A stretch of DNA of 64,000 bases from Variovorax sp. CF079 (GCF_900101545.1 NZ_FMZU01000002.1:62001-126000); one strand, 5' to 3'; shown: positions 16,787-25,848, numbered from the stretch's first letter. Translations and numbers: made by a program. Notes: a model not told the origin generated them from the sequence alone.

Positions 16787-18086
16787 TACAAGAATCACGC
16801 GGCTGCACGGGCGGCGCGTGTGGGATTCGCGCGGACGCCCGACGGTGGAGGCGGAGGTCGCCCTGGCGTGCGGAACCGTGGCTCGCGCCATCGCGCCCGC
16901 TGGCGCTTCCACCGGCAGCGGCGAGGCGCTCGAGTTGCGTGACGGCGGCACGCGCTTCGGCGGCCTGGATGTGACGAAGGCGCTCACCTCGATCCGGGAA
17001 ATCGCGGCATCCCTCGTTGGGTTCGATGCACGCGACCAGGCCGGAATCGACGCGCGTCTGGTGGCACTCGACGGCACCCCGGACCGCAGCCGCCTGGGCG
17101 GCAACGCGATCGTGGCCACCTCGATGTCGGTGCTGCACGCCGCGGCTTCGGCGGCGGGGCAGCCCTTGTGGCGTTATCTCGCCGGCGAACGGCCGGTGCG
17201 CATGCCGCTGCCCGAAGTGCAGATCTTTGGCGGTGGCGCGCATGCAGCGCGGCGCGTCGATGTGCAGGACTTCATGGTGATGTGTCCCGCTGCCGGCAGC
17301 TTCAGCGAGGCGCTCGAATGGACCGCGGAGATCTACCGCGCCGCCGGCGCCCTGATGAAGAAGGCAGGCAAGCTCCAGGGGGTCGCCGACGAAGGAGGCT
17401 ACTGGCCAGCCTTCGACTGCAACGAACAGGCGCTGGACATGCTGATGCAGGCCATCGCCGATGCCGGCCTGCGCCCGGGCGAGCAGGTCGGCATTTCCCT
17501 CGATATCGCAGCCTCCGAATTCGGCCGCGACGGACGCTACGCGCTTGCGCTCGATGGCCGCAGCCTCGACACCGGCGAAATGATCGCGATGCTCGGCGCT
17601 TGGCTCGACGCGTATCCGATCCTGTCGATCGAGGACCCGCTCGCCGAGGACGACCCGGCGGGTTTCCGTCAGTTCACAGAAGCCTATGGCGCCCGCTGCC
17701 AGATCATCGGCGACGATTTTCTCGTGACAAACGCGGCCCGCGTGGCGGCCTCCGCCGCCGAAGGATGCACGAACGCGGTGCTGATCAAACCCAACCAGGC
17801 CGGCACCATCACCGAGACGCACGCGGCGCTGGGCGCCGGCAAGCAGGCGGGCTTTGGAACCATTGTTTCGGCGCGCTCGGGCGAAACCGAGGACGTGACC
17901 ATCGCGCATCTCAGCGTCGGCTGGGACGCCGGCCAGCTCAAGGTGGGTTCGTTCTCCCGCTCGGAGCGCATGGCCAAGTGGAACGAGGTCCTGCGCATCG
18001 AGGAATCGCTGGGCCGCGACGCGGTGTTCAGCGGGTGGTCCGCATTGCCGTTCCTCGTTCCATCAACACGGCGCAAGCCACACTAG
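16779..18086 (+). CDS. Enolase paralogue with altered active site
   Basis: A 435-residue enolase homologue. It keeps the metal and base residues in LDIAASEF (Asp242), SIEDPL (Glu285), IIGDDF (Asp312), LIKPNQAGT (Lys337) and Lys388, plus DEGGYWP (Glu205) and His155. It differs where true enolases are invariant. The mobile-loop SGAST is AGAST (Ala41), the following His is Gly48, the QEFM Glu is Asp164, and SHRSGETED is SARSGETED (Ala365). These changes and the catabolic operon argue against a housekeeping glycolytic role and suggest elimination on another phosphorylated or carboxylated substrate. It overlaps the cupin gene by 8 bases. Confidence 0.85.
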   Translation: MTDTRITRLHGRRVWDSRGRPTVEAEVALACGTVARAIAPAGASTGSGEALELRDGGTRFGGLDVTKALTSIREIAASLVGFDARDQAGIDARLVALDGTPDRSRLGGNAIVATSMSVLHAAASAAGQPLWRYLAGERPVRMPLPEVQIFGGGAHAARRVDVQDFMVMCPAAGSFSEALEWTAEIYRAAGALMKKAGKLQGVADEGGYWPAFDCNEQALDMLMQAIADAGLRPGEQVGISLDIAASEFGRDGRYALALDGRSLDTGEMIAMLGAWLDAYPILSIEDPLAEDDPAGFRQFTEAYGARCQIIGDDFLVTNAARVAASAAEGCTNAVLIKPNQAGTITETHAALGAGKQAGFGTIVSARSGETEDVTIAHLSVGWDAGQLKVGSFSRSERMAKWNEVLRIEESLGRDAVFSGWSALPFLVPSTRRKPH

Positions 18087-18101
18087 AAGGCAGTCATTCC
18101 C

Positions 18102-18689
18102 ATGAATACGATCCGGCTGGCAGGCATTTCGGGCAGCCTGCGACAAGCTTCCAGCAACACGTCCATTCTCCGCACGCTCCAGGCATCGCTGCCATCGGGC
18201 GTGGAGATGACGCTGCTGCCGCTCGACGGCATTCCCCTGTACAACCAAGACCTCGACGGGCCCGGGCTTCCCGACTCCGTGCGGGAATTCAAGGCGGCGA
18301 TCGATTCAAGCCACGGTGTCGTGATGTGCTCCCCGGAGTACAACTTCGGAATGCCGGGCGTCCTGAAGAACGCGATCGACTGGGCGTCGCGACCGGCATT
18401 TGCTTCCCCGCTGAAAGGCAAGCCGGTGCTGGTCATGACCAGCTCGCCGGCATTCACCGGCGGCGTGCGCGCGCAAGCCCAGCTGCGCGAAGCGCTGGGC
18501 GGCACCCTGTCGCGCGTCATCTCGAGACCGCAGGTCGTGATCGCCGGCGTCAACGGAAAGATCGAAGACGGGCGACTGACTGACCCCGCGAGCCTGACAT
18601 TCGCGCTCGAAGCCATCGATGACCTGATCGCCGAAATCGGCCTGCTTCGTACGGCACGAGCGCTGTCAACGCAGCGCGCCGAAGCCTGA
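18102..18689 (+). CDS. NAD(P)H-dependent FMN reductase family flavoprotein
   Basis: A 195-residue flavodoxin-like protein with the flavin-phosphate loop GISGSLRQASSNT and the family motif CSPEYNFGMPGVLKNAIDW. Members reduce FMN, quinones or azo compounds using NAD(P)H. Near an extradiol dioxygenase it could supply reduced flavin to an oxygenase elsewhere, or reduce a quinone by-product back to the catechol; both are inference. It lies 15 bases after the enolase paralogue. Confidence 0.88.
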   Translation: MNTIRLAGISGSLRQASSNTSILRTLQASLPSGVEMTLLPLDGIPLYNQDLDGPGLPDSVREFKAAIDSSHGVVMCSPEYNFGMPGVLKNAIDWASRPAFASPLKGKPVLVMTSSPAFTGGVRAQAQLREALGGTLSRVISRPQVVIAGVNGKIEDGRLTDPASLTFALEAIDDLIAEIGLLRTARALSTQRAEA

Positions 18690-18732
18690 GCAACAAGTCC
18701 ATCCCTCAACAACCCATCCGCGAGGTCCATTT

Positions 18733-19737
18733 ATGCTGCCCGCCGTCAACCTTCGTCCGCCGTTCAACATCACGCGTGCCAGCCACGTCGTCCTCCATGT
18801 CTCGGACCTCGCAAAGAGCCGGGACTTCTACGTCAACATCGTCGGACTCGTCGTCTCGGAGGAGGGCGCAGGCATTTGCTACCTCCGAGGCTTGGCTGAA
18901 GCCTGCCATCACAGCCTGGTGCTGGTGCAGTCGCGCGGCGAGCAGACCTGCAAGCGAATCGGCTTTCGCGTCTTCTTCGAGGAAGACCTCGACAGCGCCT
19001 ACCAGTTCTTCAGGGCCGAGGGACTCTCTGCCGAATGGGTCGATGTTCCGCACCAGGGGCGAACGCTCCACGTAGAGGATCCGATCGGGACCAGGATCGA
19101 GCTGTGCGCCCAGATGAAGACGCTGCCGCGGATGTATCTCAAGCGCGAGAGCTTCACCGGCGCGCATGCACAGCGTCTCGATCACTATCAGCTGCTGGCG
19201 CCGGATACCTATGCGCTGTGCGAGTTCTACAGCCGGCTGGGCTTTCGAAACTCCGAGTACATCGCCCATGGCGACAAGCTGCTGGGCGCCTTCATGTACC
19301 GAAAGGGCACCTGCCTCGACCTGGCGATCGTGCAGGGCGAGGGGCCTCGCTTGCACCACTTCGCCTACACCGTCCCGGAGTCGCACCAGATCTTTACCGC
19401 CTGCGATCTGGCAGGCAACTACGGCTACTCCGCTTCGGTGGAGCGGGGGCCGGGCCGACATGGGCCGGGCGGGATGCTGTTCGTCTATCTGCGGGATCCG
19501 GATGGCCACCGCGTGGAACTGTTCAACAGCCACTACCAGACCATCGACATCGAGATTGAGCCCGTCCGGTGGGAGGCCGCTTCGCTGAGCACCAACGTGC
19601 GCTGGGGACTGCCGGCCCCGGCTCGCTGGTACTTCGAGGCGACCGACTTCGCGGGTGCCTCCCTCATCGAACCAGCCGAGAAACCCAATCCCGAAACGCT
19701 GGAGAGCTATGCGCTGAAGCTCTCCTCTCAGAAGTAA
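18733..19737 (+). CDS. Type I extradiol ring-cleavage dioxygenase (VOC superfamily)
   Basis: Fe(II)- or Mn(II)-dependent cleavage of a catechol next to its hydroxyls is the likely reaction. It has 334 residues with two glyoxalase-fold domains. The metal triad is visible as His151 (RLDHYQLL), His208/209 (RLHHFAYTV) and Glu262 (GHRVELFNSHY), with Tyr268 nearby. The C-terminal extension (VRWEAASLS ... APARWYFEA) resembles homoprotocatechuate 2,3-dioxygenases. The ring-fission product could be passed to the FAH-family enzyme encoded divergently. The exact catechol is not determined. Confidence 0.9.
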   Translation: MLPAVNLRPPFNITRASHVVLHVSDLAKSRDFYVNIVGLVVSEEGAGICYLRGLAEACHHSLVLVQSRGEQTCKRIGFRVFFEEDLDSAYQFFRAEGLSAEWVDVPHQGRTLHVEDPIGTRIELCAQMKTLPRMYLKRESFTGAHAQRLDHYQLLAPDTYALCEFYSRLGFRNSEYIAHGDKLLGAFMYRKGTCLDLAIVQGEGPRLHHFAYTVPESHQIFTACDLAGNYGYSASVERGPGRHGPGGMLFVYLRDPDGHRVELFNSHYQTIDIEIEPVRWEAASLSTNVRWGLPAPARWYFEATDFAGASLIEPAEKPNPETLESYALKLSSQK

Positions 19738-19757
19738 AGACGAGAAAGGTCAAAACC

Positions 19758-20288
19758 ATGGCGCGAGTCAAATATCTCCAACGTTCGGACACCGACGCCG
19801 ATCAGGCCCTGTTCGACAGGCTGGAACGTGAGCGCAAGGTGCCCACCGCCAACATCTTCAGGGCGCTGGCGCACGCTCCGCAGATCCTGGATGGGTTCAT
19901 CTCCTATGCCAACACGCTGCGCGGCTCCAAGCTGAGCCCGAAGCTGCGCGAACTGGCGATCCTCACCGTCGGCCACTGCACCTCGTCGGCGTACGAGATC
20001 GCACATCACCAGTCTCACGGACTGAAGGCAGGCATCAGTGCCGAACAACTCCGGGCCGTGCCCGCATTCGAAAGCTCCCCGCTCTTCGACGAAGAGGAAC
20101 GCGCCGTCATGGCGCTGGCGCGCGAGTCCACCCTGCGCGTCGATGTGAGCGAGCCCACGTGGCGCAAGGCCGCCGCCTTCCTGTCCGAGCGCGAGCAGGT
20201 GGAGCTGGTCCTCACGATCGGCTGGTACAACTCCGGCGTTCGCATCATGGGAGCGCTCTCCATCGAGCTGGAAGACGGATACCGATGA
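19758..20288 (+). CDS. Carboxymuconolactone decarboxylase/AhpD-like family protein
   Basis: A 176-residue all-helical protein of the CMD/AhpD-like fold, with the core LRELAILTVGHCTSSAYEIA followed by HHQSHGLKAG. AhpD-type peroxidases have CxxC at the core, but here only the first Cys is present (C-T-S-S), so a disulfide-based role is unlikely. A catabolic lyase/decarboxylase role alongside the dioxygenase is more plausible. The start at 19758 has a GAAAGGT ribosome-binding site. Confidence 0.87.
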   Translation: MARVKYLQRSDTDADQALFDRLERERKVPTANIFRALAHAPQILDGFISYANTLRGSKLSPKLRELAILTVGHCTSSAYEIAHHQSHGLKAGISAEQLRAVPAFESSPLFDEEERAVMALARESTLRVDVSEPTWRKAAAFLSEREQVELVLTIGWYNSGVRIMGALSIELEDGYR

Positions 20289-20349
20289 AGCCCGCCGCAC
20301 ACCGCGCCGGCATCGTCCAAGCCGTTCATCCGAGTTCAAGGAGACAACC

Positions 20350-21570
20350 ATGAGCACAACGAAATCCCAATTGCAGCGTCGCGCCTTTCTTGCAGTCGCA
20401 GGCAGCCTGGCGCTCGCACATGGCCTGCCGGCGCGCGCACAGCAGGGCGGCGTCGGCCCGATCCGCGTCGGCGGCACGCTGCCTCTCACCGGACCGCTCG
20501 CGCCGGTGGGCGGCATCCACAAGGTCGCCGGCGAGGTGTTCGTCGACGCGCTGAACAAACGGGGTGGATTGCTGGGGCGCAAGCTGGAGTTGATGCTGCT
20601 GGACGATCAGTCGCAGCCAGCCAACACGCGCACCTTGTACGAGCGCCTCATCACGGCCGAAAAGGTCGATCTGCTGATGGGGCCCTATGGCACCAGCTCG
20701 ATCATCGCGGCGATGGGCGTGGCACAGCGCTTCGGCAAGCTGTTCATCCAAAGCAGCCTCGGCGACCCGAGCCTGGCACCTTACGACATGCAGTTTCCCG
20801 CGCTTCCGCTGGGGCCGGAGCCGCGGACGGCCGATACCGAGGTGCTGCTCGACGCCTATGCCGGTACCGCCACGCCGCCCAGAACCATCGCCTTCGTCAC
20901 AAGCAAGTTTCCGTCGGCCCTCGATCTCGCCAAAGGCGGACAGGAGGTCGCGGCCAGGCGGGGTTTGAAGGTCGTGCTGTCGCTCGAGTACGAGTTCGGC
21001 ACGCGCGACTTCGGCGGCATCGCGGCCCGCATCAAGGACGCCAAGCCGGACCTGCTGTGGTCGGGAGCGCTGGGACTGGAGGCCACGCAGTTGCTCGACG
21101 CCATGAAGCGCATCGACTATCAGCCTGCGCGCCAGTTCCACCTATTTCCCGCGCCGGGGCCGACCGTGTCGAATCCGCAGGCGGGCGGCCTGACCACGCT
21201 CACCTGGTTCGAGGACCACGCACCCTTCACGCAGAACGCGGGGGCGGCCGAGTTCGTCGCTTCCTACAGCGAGCGTGCGAAGGCGGCAGGGCTGTCTTGG
21301 CCGCACGTCGACTACCAGGCCGCAGCGGAGTTCGCGGCCTGGCAGATCCTGGAGGCTGCAGCGACCGCCGTGGGCCGCCTCGACGACAAGGCCATGGCCG
21401 CCTGGCTCAGGGCCAATGCGGTCAACACCGTGCTGGGAACGCGCCGCTTCGACGGCAGGTTCAACAGCGGCGTGGCCGACACCAAGGTCAAGCAGGCCCA
21501 GAACGGGAAGTGGGTCACCGTCTGGCCGCCCAAGTTTCGCCCTCCGGGGGCGGCATTCGTCGCACCCTGA
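20350..21570 (+). CDS. ABC transporter substrate-binding protein (LivK type)
   Basis: Periplasmic receptor of the importer encoded at 12886-16185, 406 residues. The N-terminus has twin arginines (QRRAFLAVAGSLALAHG) and could be Tat or Sec exported. The Peripla_BP_6 fold starts IRVGGTLPLTGPLAPVGG and contains LLMGPYGTSSIIAA. AAGGAG sits 6 bases before the ATG. Placing the binding protein late in the operon, after the catabolic enzymes, links transport and breakdown of one substrate. Confidence 0.93.
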   Translation: MSTTKSQLQRRAFLAVAGSLALAHGLPARAQQGGVGPIRVGGTLPLTGPLAPVGGIHKVAGEVFVDALNKRGGLLGRKLELMLLDDQSQPANTRTLYERLITAEKVDLLMGPYGTSSIIAAMGVAQRFGKLFIQSSLGDPSLAPYDMQFPALPLGPEPRTADTEVLLDAYAGTATPPRTIAFVTSKFPSALDLAKGGQEVAARRGLKVVLSLEYEFGTRDFGGIAARIKDAKPDLLWSGALGLEATQLLDAMKRIDYQPARQFHLFPAPGPTVSNPQAGGLTTLTWFEDHAPFTQNAGAAEFVASYSERAKAAGLSWPHVDYQAAAEFAAWQILEAAATAVGRLDDKAMAAWLRANAVNTVLGTRRFDGRFNSGVADTKVKQAQNGKWVTVWPPKFRPPGAAFVAP

Positions 21571-21592
21571 GGTCTTCACGCAAGAGATCCAT

Positions 21593-22720
21593 ATGAACAG
21601 AACCATGATCGCAGCAAGGCTGCACGCGCTCGCCACCCCGATGTCGCTCGACACGATCCCGATTCCCAAACCCCGTCCCACGGACGTGCTGGTGAAGGTG
21701 ATGGCGTGCGGCATCGTCCCCAACATGGCCAACGTCATCAACAACTGGCCGACCTGGTTCCCTCACCAGCCCTTGCCGCGGTTTCCGGCGGTCTTCGGGC
21801 TGGATCCGGTGGGGGTCATCGAAGAAGTCGGCGAAGCCGTGATCAATGCCAAGCCCGGGGACCGCGTCTACGTGAGTCCGCTGCGTTCCTGCGGCTCCTG
21901 CAAGGCATGCCGCGCCGGCCAGCGCAGCCACTGCCGCTACTTCACCCTCAATGGCTACTTCAGCACGAGCCGGGACGGCCAGCGCATCTTCGACCTGTAT
22001 CCGTACGGCGGCTTCAGCCAATACATGACGGCGCCGGAGTACGCGATCGTCAACATTCCGGACAACCTGAGCTTCGAGCAGGCGGGGCGGTTCGGCTATC
22101 TGGGAACTTCCTACGGCGCCCTGAAGAATGCGGGCGCAGGCCCCGGCCAAGTCGCCCTGATCGACGGCATCACGGGCACCCTGGGCGTCGCAGCCACGGT
22201 GCTGGGGCTGGCCATGGGCCTGTCGCAGATCCTCGGCACCGGGCGCGACGAACGGCTGCTGAGCAGGATCAAGGCGCTTGCGCCCGAACGCATCCAGGTG
22301 ATGAAGCTCGGCGAAGGGTCCAGCGGCGAATGGGCCAAGTCGCTCACAGGCGGGGAGGGCGTCGACTTCACCATCAGCGCATTGGGCGCGAAGGCGCCTG
22401 CAGCTACCATGCTCGACTCGATGAAGGGTGTGCGCCGTGGCGGCAAGGTGGTCAATGTGGGCGGCGTGGCGGAAGACCTGCCGATCGACGTGAAGTGGCT
22501 GATGGACGAACAGATCCAGTTGATCGGATCGAACTGGTTCACGACGGCACAGGGCCAGGAGATGGCGGAGATGGTTCGAACGGGCACGATCGACCTGTCG
22601 TACCTGGAGCACCGAACGTTCCCGCTCTCGCGCGTGAACGAGGCCATCTCCGGCCTGAAGGACCGCGACGGCGGCTTCAGCAACTACGTCGTGCTTCCCC
22701 AGGTTTCGGACGCGGCGTGA
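21593..22720 (+). CDS. Zinc-type alcohol dehydrogenase family protein
   Basis: Medium-chain dehydrogenase of 375 residues. The structural zinc lobe is CGSCKACRAGQRSHC, the catalytic Cys lies in VMACGIVPN, and the nucleotide-binding loop is IDGITGTLGVAA, a variant of GxGxxG. It would oxidise an alcohol or reduce an aldehyde in the island's pathway. Its TGA overlaps the GTG start of the downstream kinase, so the two are translationally coupled. Confidence 0.9.
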   Translation: MNRTMIAARLHALATPMSLDTIPIPKPRPTDVLVKVMACGIVPNMANVINNWPTWFPHQPLPRFPAVFGLDPVGVIEEVGEAVINAKPGDRVYVSPLRSCGSCKACRAGQRSHCRYFTLNGYFSTSRDGQRIFDLYPYGGFSQYMTAPEYAIVNIPDNLSFEQAGRFGYLGTSYGALKNAGAGPGQVALIDGITGTLGVAATVLGLAMGLSQILGTGRDERLLSRIKALAPERIQVMKLGEGSSGEWAKSLTGGEGVDFTISALGAKAPAATMLDSMKGVRRGGKVVNVGGVAEDLPIDVKWLMDEQIQLIGSNWFTTAQGQEMAEMVRTGTIDLSYLEHRTFPLSRVNEAISGLKDRDGGFSNYVVLPQVSDAA

Positions 22721-23721
22721 ACAGTCCGGAATCTTCGCTCGGCGCATTCCTGGTGTCGCAGGGCCTTGCAAGTCCGCAAGAACCGGCGCGTTGGCATTCG
22801 CTTGCGGGCGGGGTGTCGTCCGATATCTGGCGCGTCGAGCTCCCTGGTCGATCGCTCTGCATCAAGCGCGCGCTTGCCAAGCTCAAGGTTTCAGCAGACT
22901 GGCACGCCCCGGTGTCGCGCAACGCGTACGAATGGGCATGGTTGCAGTTCGCGGCATGCCACGCGCCCGACAGCGTGCCGCGTCCGCTCGCCCATGATCC
23001 CGAGGCAGGCCTCTTCGCCATGTCCTTTCTCGCACCTGAAGAACATCCGGTCTGGAAAGAACAACTGATGGCCGGCGATGTCTCGACGAGCACGGCGCGT
23101 GCTGTCGGGCATGTTCTCGGCGAGCTGCATGCGGCAAGTGCGGGAAAGGCCGAGCTCGCAGCCGCGTTCGACACCACGGACAACTTCCGGGCGCTGCGTC
23201 TCGAGCCCTACTTCGTCGCGACGGCGCACCGGCATCCGACGCTCTCCGCTCGGCTGATGGAGCTGGCGGAGCGCACGGCCGGGCTGCACATCGCGCTTGT
23301 GCACGGCGACGTCAGTCCGAAGAACATCCTGGTCGGCCCTCGCGGGCCCGTGCTGCTCGACGCGGAGTGCGCCTGGTACGGAGACCCCGCCTTCGACCTC
23401 GCTTTCTGCCTGAACCACCTCATGCTGAAGTGCCTCGTCCGTCCGGACCGTTGCGCGGCCCTGCTTGCGGCCTTCACGGCGCTGACCGGTGCCTACTTCG
23501 AGCAGGCCAGCTGGGAGCCGCGCGGGGATCTGGAAGAACGTGCCGCTCGCTTGCTGCCCGCCCTGCTGCTGGCCCGCATCGACGGCAAGTCGCCGGTCGA
23601 GTACGTGAGCGATGAAGCCCGGCGGGAAGTGGTGCGTGAGTTCGCCCGCCCGCTGGTGCTTCGTCCCGTGAACCGACTCTCGCTTATCGCAAGAGAGTGG
23701 ACCTTTGCATTGCTTCGCTGA
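22717..23721 (+). CDS. Aminoglycoside phosphotransferase/choline kinase-fold small-molecule kinase
   Basis: A 334-residue kinase of the APH fold. Lys50 in LCIKRAL is the likely ATP lysine, the catalytic loop is HGDVSPKN (Asp198, Asn203), and LLDAECAWYGDP supplies the metal-binding Asp215. Start is the GTG at 22717, overlapping the alcohol dehydrogenase stop. Family members phosphorylate hydroxyls of diverse small molecules. In an operon with an enolase paralogue, phosphorylation of a catabolic intermediate is more likely than drug resistance. It is the last gene of the operon. Confidence 0.85.
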   Translation: MNSPESSLGAFLVSQGLASPQEPARWHSLAGGVSSDIWRVELPGRSLCIKRALAKLKVSADWHAPVSRNAYEWAWLQFAACHAPDSVPRPLAHDPEAGLFAMSFLAPEEHPVWKEQLMAGDVSTSTARAVGHVLGELHAASAGKAELAAAFDTTDNFRALRLEPYFVATAHRHPTLSARLMELAERTAGLHIALVHGDVSPKNILVGPRGPVLLDAECAWYGDPAFDLAFCLNHLMLKCLVRPDRCAALLAAFTALTGAYFEQASWEPRGDLEERAARLLPALLLARIDGKSPVEYVSDEARREVVREFARPLVLRPVNRLSLIAREWTFALLR

Positions 23722-23750
23722 TCTCCATCGGCGAGCGAGGCGCGCCGGAG

Positions 23751-24716
23751 CTATCGTTGCGCCGGCGCGTTGCGTGCTTGCTGCGGTGCTTCGCCGCGCA
23801 GCACTCTCACGACTTCCTCGGCCGCGCGCCTGCGCAGCTCGACCAGCGATGCGTCCGACGAGAAGGCGACATGCGGCGTGAGCATCGCGCCGGGGTGGGT
23901 GCGGAGCTGAGCAGGAACATCGGGTTCGGACTCGAGAACGTCCAGTGCGGCGGCGGAGAGCTGACCGCTGCCGAGTGCTTCGATCACGGCGTCCGTATCG
24001 ACGACGGCGCCGCGGCTGACATTGATCAGCAGGCCACCGGGAGGCATCTGCGCGATCCGCTCGCGGTTGATCAGATGCCGTGTCGTTTCCGTCAGCGGCG
24101 CGTGCACGATCACGATGTCGCTGCGTGAGAGCAGGGTGCCGAGATCCACGCTCTGAACGCCCTCGCCGCCGTCGGCAAGGTGGGGATCGTGTGCCAACAC
24201 CCTGCAGCCGAAGGCGCCGAGCTTGCGCGCGGTCGCGCGGCCTATGCGCCCGAAACCGACGATCCCGCACGTGAGCGCGGCAAGGCGGCGCAGCCTGGCC
24301 GTCGCGGGATCCCAGCGACCGGCGCGCACTTCGCGGTCGAAGCGAACCAGACCGCGCGTCCACGCGAGCGCGAAGCCGACCGCATGGTCGGACACTTCCT
24401 CCACGCAATAGTCCGGCACGTTGGTGACCCAGATGCCCCGCGCGGTCGCGGCATCGACCGCGATGTTGTCGAGCCCTACGCCAAGCCTGGCAACGATCTT
24501 GAGATCCGGCGCAGCGGCGATGGCGCCAGCCGATACAGGAGCCCAGCAAGTGAGGATGGCCGAAGGCCGATGCTCGCGCGCCAGCACTTCAATGCCATCC
24601 GCAGGCAACGGCGTCGCCGGACCGCTCACGAGGCCCATGCCAGCGGCTTCGACAATGTTCCGCTCGATGCTGTCGTCGGGCCAGGCGTAGTCTGTGAGCA
24701 GGACGGTGTGATTCAT
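23751..24716 (-). CDS. D-2-hydroxyacid dehydrogenase (phosphoglycerate dehydrogenase-like)
   Basis: NAD(P)-dependent 2-hydroxyacid dehydrogenase of 321 residues. The nucleotide motif is CGIVGFGRIGRA. The catalytic Arg is in INVSRGAVVD, the Glu in LDVLESEPD and the His in LTPHVAFSS. The start ATG at 24716 begins MNHTVLLTDYAW. It lies 28 bases downstream of the LacI gene on the same strand and is probably cotranscribed with it, so it would join the same regulon. It converges with the kinase gene. Confidence 0.9.
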   Translation of the reverse strand: MNHTVLLTDYAWPDDSIERNIVEAAGMGLVSGPATPLPADGIEVLAREHRPSAILTCWAPVSAGAIAAAPDLKIVARLGVGLDNIAVDAATARGIWVTNVPDYCVEEVSDHAVGFALAWTRGLVRFDREVRAGRWDPATARLRRLAALTCGIVGFGRIGRATARKLGAFGCRVLAHDPHLADGGEGVQSVDLGTLLSRSDIVIVHAPLTETTRHLINRERIAQMPPGGLLINVSRGAVVDTDAVIEALGSGQLSAAALDVLESEPDVPAQLRTHPGAMLTPHVAFSSDASLVELRRRAAEEVVRVLRGEAPQQARNAPAQR

Positions 24717-24744
24717 GGTCTGGATGGATCGGACGGTGGAATGC

Positions 24745-25791
24745 CTAGCCGGCGAGCTGACGTGCCTGGCCGCGCTTGGCGTTTGCCGCGTCCACCGGCC
24801 GGGTGCTGCCGCGCACAACGAGCGTGGGGGGTGAGACGGAGCTGTAAGGCGCCGCGCTTGCAGGCTTCTGCTTCAGCTGATGGATGAACCAGAGCCCGCA
24901 CGCGGTGGCCAACTCGGAGACAGGAAGGCTCATGGTCGTGAGACCAGGTCCCCACCATCTGAAGCCCAACTCGTCTCCGAACCCGACGACGGACAACTGT
25001 TCGGGCACGCGTACGCCGCTTGCCAGCAGTTCCTCCAGCACGCCCTGCGTGTTCTGGACCGAACCCAGGACCACCGCCGTAGGCGGGCTGCGCAGTGCGA
25101 GCAGGCGCCGTATCGCATCACGGCCGAAGTCCGTCGATGACGGCACTCCGAGTTCCTCGCGCGCATGCGTGGCCGCCTTGCTGCCGGCGAGAGCGTTTTG
25201 AAAGCCTTGCAGCCGCGCGGCTCCGGTGGGCAGGTCCGTGGTGCCGCCGATATAGGCGATGCGCTGATGGCCGAGTTCGACCAGGTGACGGGTCGCCTGG
25301 AAGAGCGCCTGCGTGTCGTCGATGCCGAACCAGTGCTCGCCCAGCGAGGCATGCCTGCGCAGCAACTGGATGCGCGGCGTCATCTTGAGAAGGCGCACCG
25401 ACTCCGGATGCGGCCGGGCCGTGGGCACGATGATGATGCCGGCCACGTTGACGCTGGTGAGTTCGCGGATATGGCGCAGCTCGACCAGGCGGTCGTCGTC
25501 AGTCTCGGACAGCGTGAGTTGCAGGTCCGCGCTCTCCAGGCATTTCGACAGCGCATGCGCGATGGTCGAGTAGAAGCTGTTGCGTATATCCGGAACGACC
25601 AGGCCCACCAGGTTGCTGGAGACGCCGCGCATCATGCGTGCTGCACGGTTGGCGACATAGCCCAACTCGTTCGCGATCTCGAGCACCTTCTGCTTCATGG
25701 CGGAGCTGATGCGCGGGTCGTCGGCCAAGGCCCGCCCGACGGTGGACGCGGAAACCTCGAGGCGGGCGGCAATGTCTTTGATCGTGACCAT
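24745..25791 (-). CDS. LacI-family transcriptional regulator of the catabolic island
   Basis: A 348-residue repressor-type regulator. The LacI helix-turn-helix is at residues 3-25 (TIKDIAARLEVSASTVGRAL) with hinge region YVANRAARMMRG, then a periplasmic-binding-protein-like effector domain (NLVGLVVPDIRNSFYSTIAH). Operator copies of GCTAACGWTAGC lie in front of its own gene, the porin, the FAH gene and the liv operon. It therefore probably represses itself and all three until an inducer from the imported compound appears. Confidence 0.93.
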   Translation of the reverse strand: MVTIKDIAARLEVSASTVGRALADDPRISSAMKQKVLEIANELGYVANRAARMMRGVSSNLVGLVVPDIRNSFYSTIAHALSKCLESADLQLTLSETDDDRLVELRHIRELTSVNVAGIIIVPTARPHPESVRLLKMTPRIQLLRRHASLGEHWFGIDDTQALFQATRHLVELGHQRIAYIGGTTDLPTGAARLQGFQNALAGSKAATHAREELGVPSSTDFGRDAIRRLLALRSPPTAVVLGSVQNTQGVLEELLASGVRVPEQLSVVGFGDELGFRWWGPGLTTMSLPVSELATACGLWFIHQLKQKPASAAPYSSVSPPTLVVRGSTRPVDAANAKRGQARQLAG

Positions 25792-25815
25792 CGAATGAGA
25801 TGAATGCAGGAATGC

Positions 25816-25827
25816 ACTAACGATAGC
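25816..25827. promoter_or_regulatory. LacI-type operator O3, over the -10 of the lacI-family gene
   Basis: ACTAACGATAGC, two mismatches from the perfect palindrome at 12662. It overlaps the predicted -10 of the regulator's own promoter in the same register as O1 at the FAH promoter, which implies autorepression. Confidence 0.65.
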
Positions 25828-25848
25828 ACAGCGTAGGCAGCTTGCCAA
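25820..25848 (-). promoter_or_regulatory. Promoter of the LacI-family regulator
   Basis: On the minus strand TTGGCA (25848-25843) and TATCGT (25825-25820) are separated by 17 bases. The -10 is part of operator O3. Confidence 0.5.

Noticed and set aside
16779..18086. Housekeeping enolase
   Set aside because: Several near-invariant active-site residues differ and the gene is embedded in an inducible catabolic operon, away from pyrG/kdsA-type neighbours.
22717..23721. Kinase as an aminoglycoside-resistance gene
   Set aside because: The fold is shared by many metabolic kinases. It is translationally coupled to a dehydrogenase in a LacI-controlled catabolic operon, so a metabolic role fits better.
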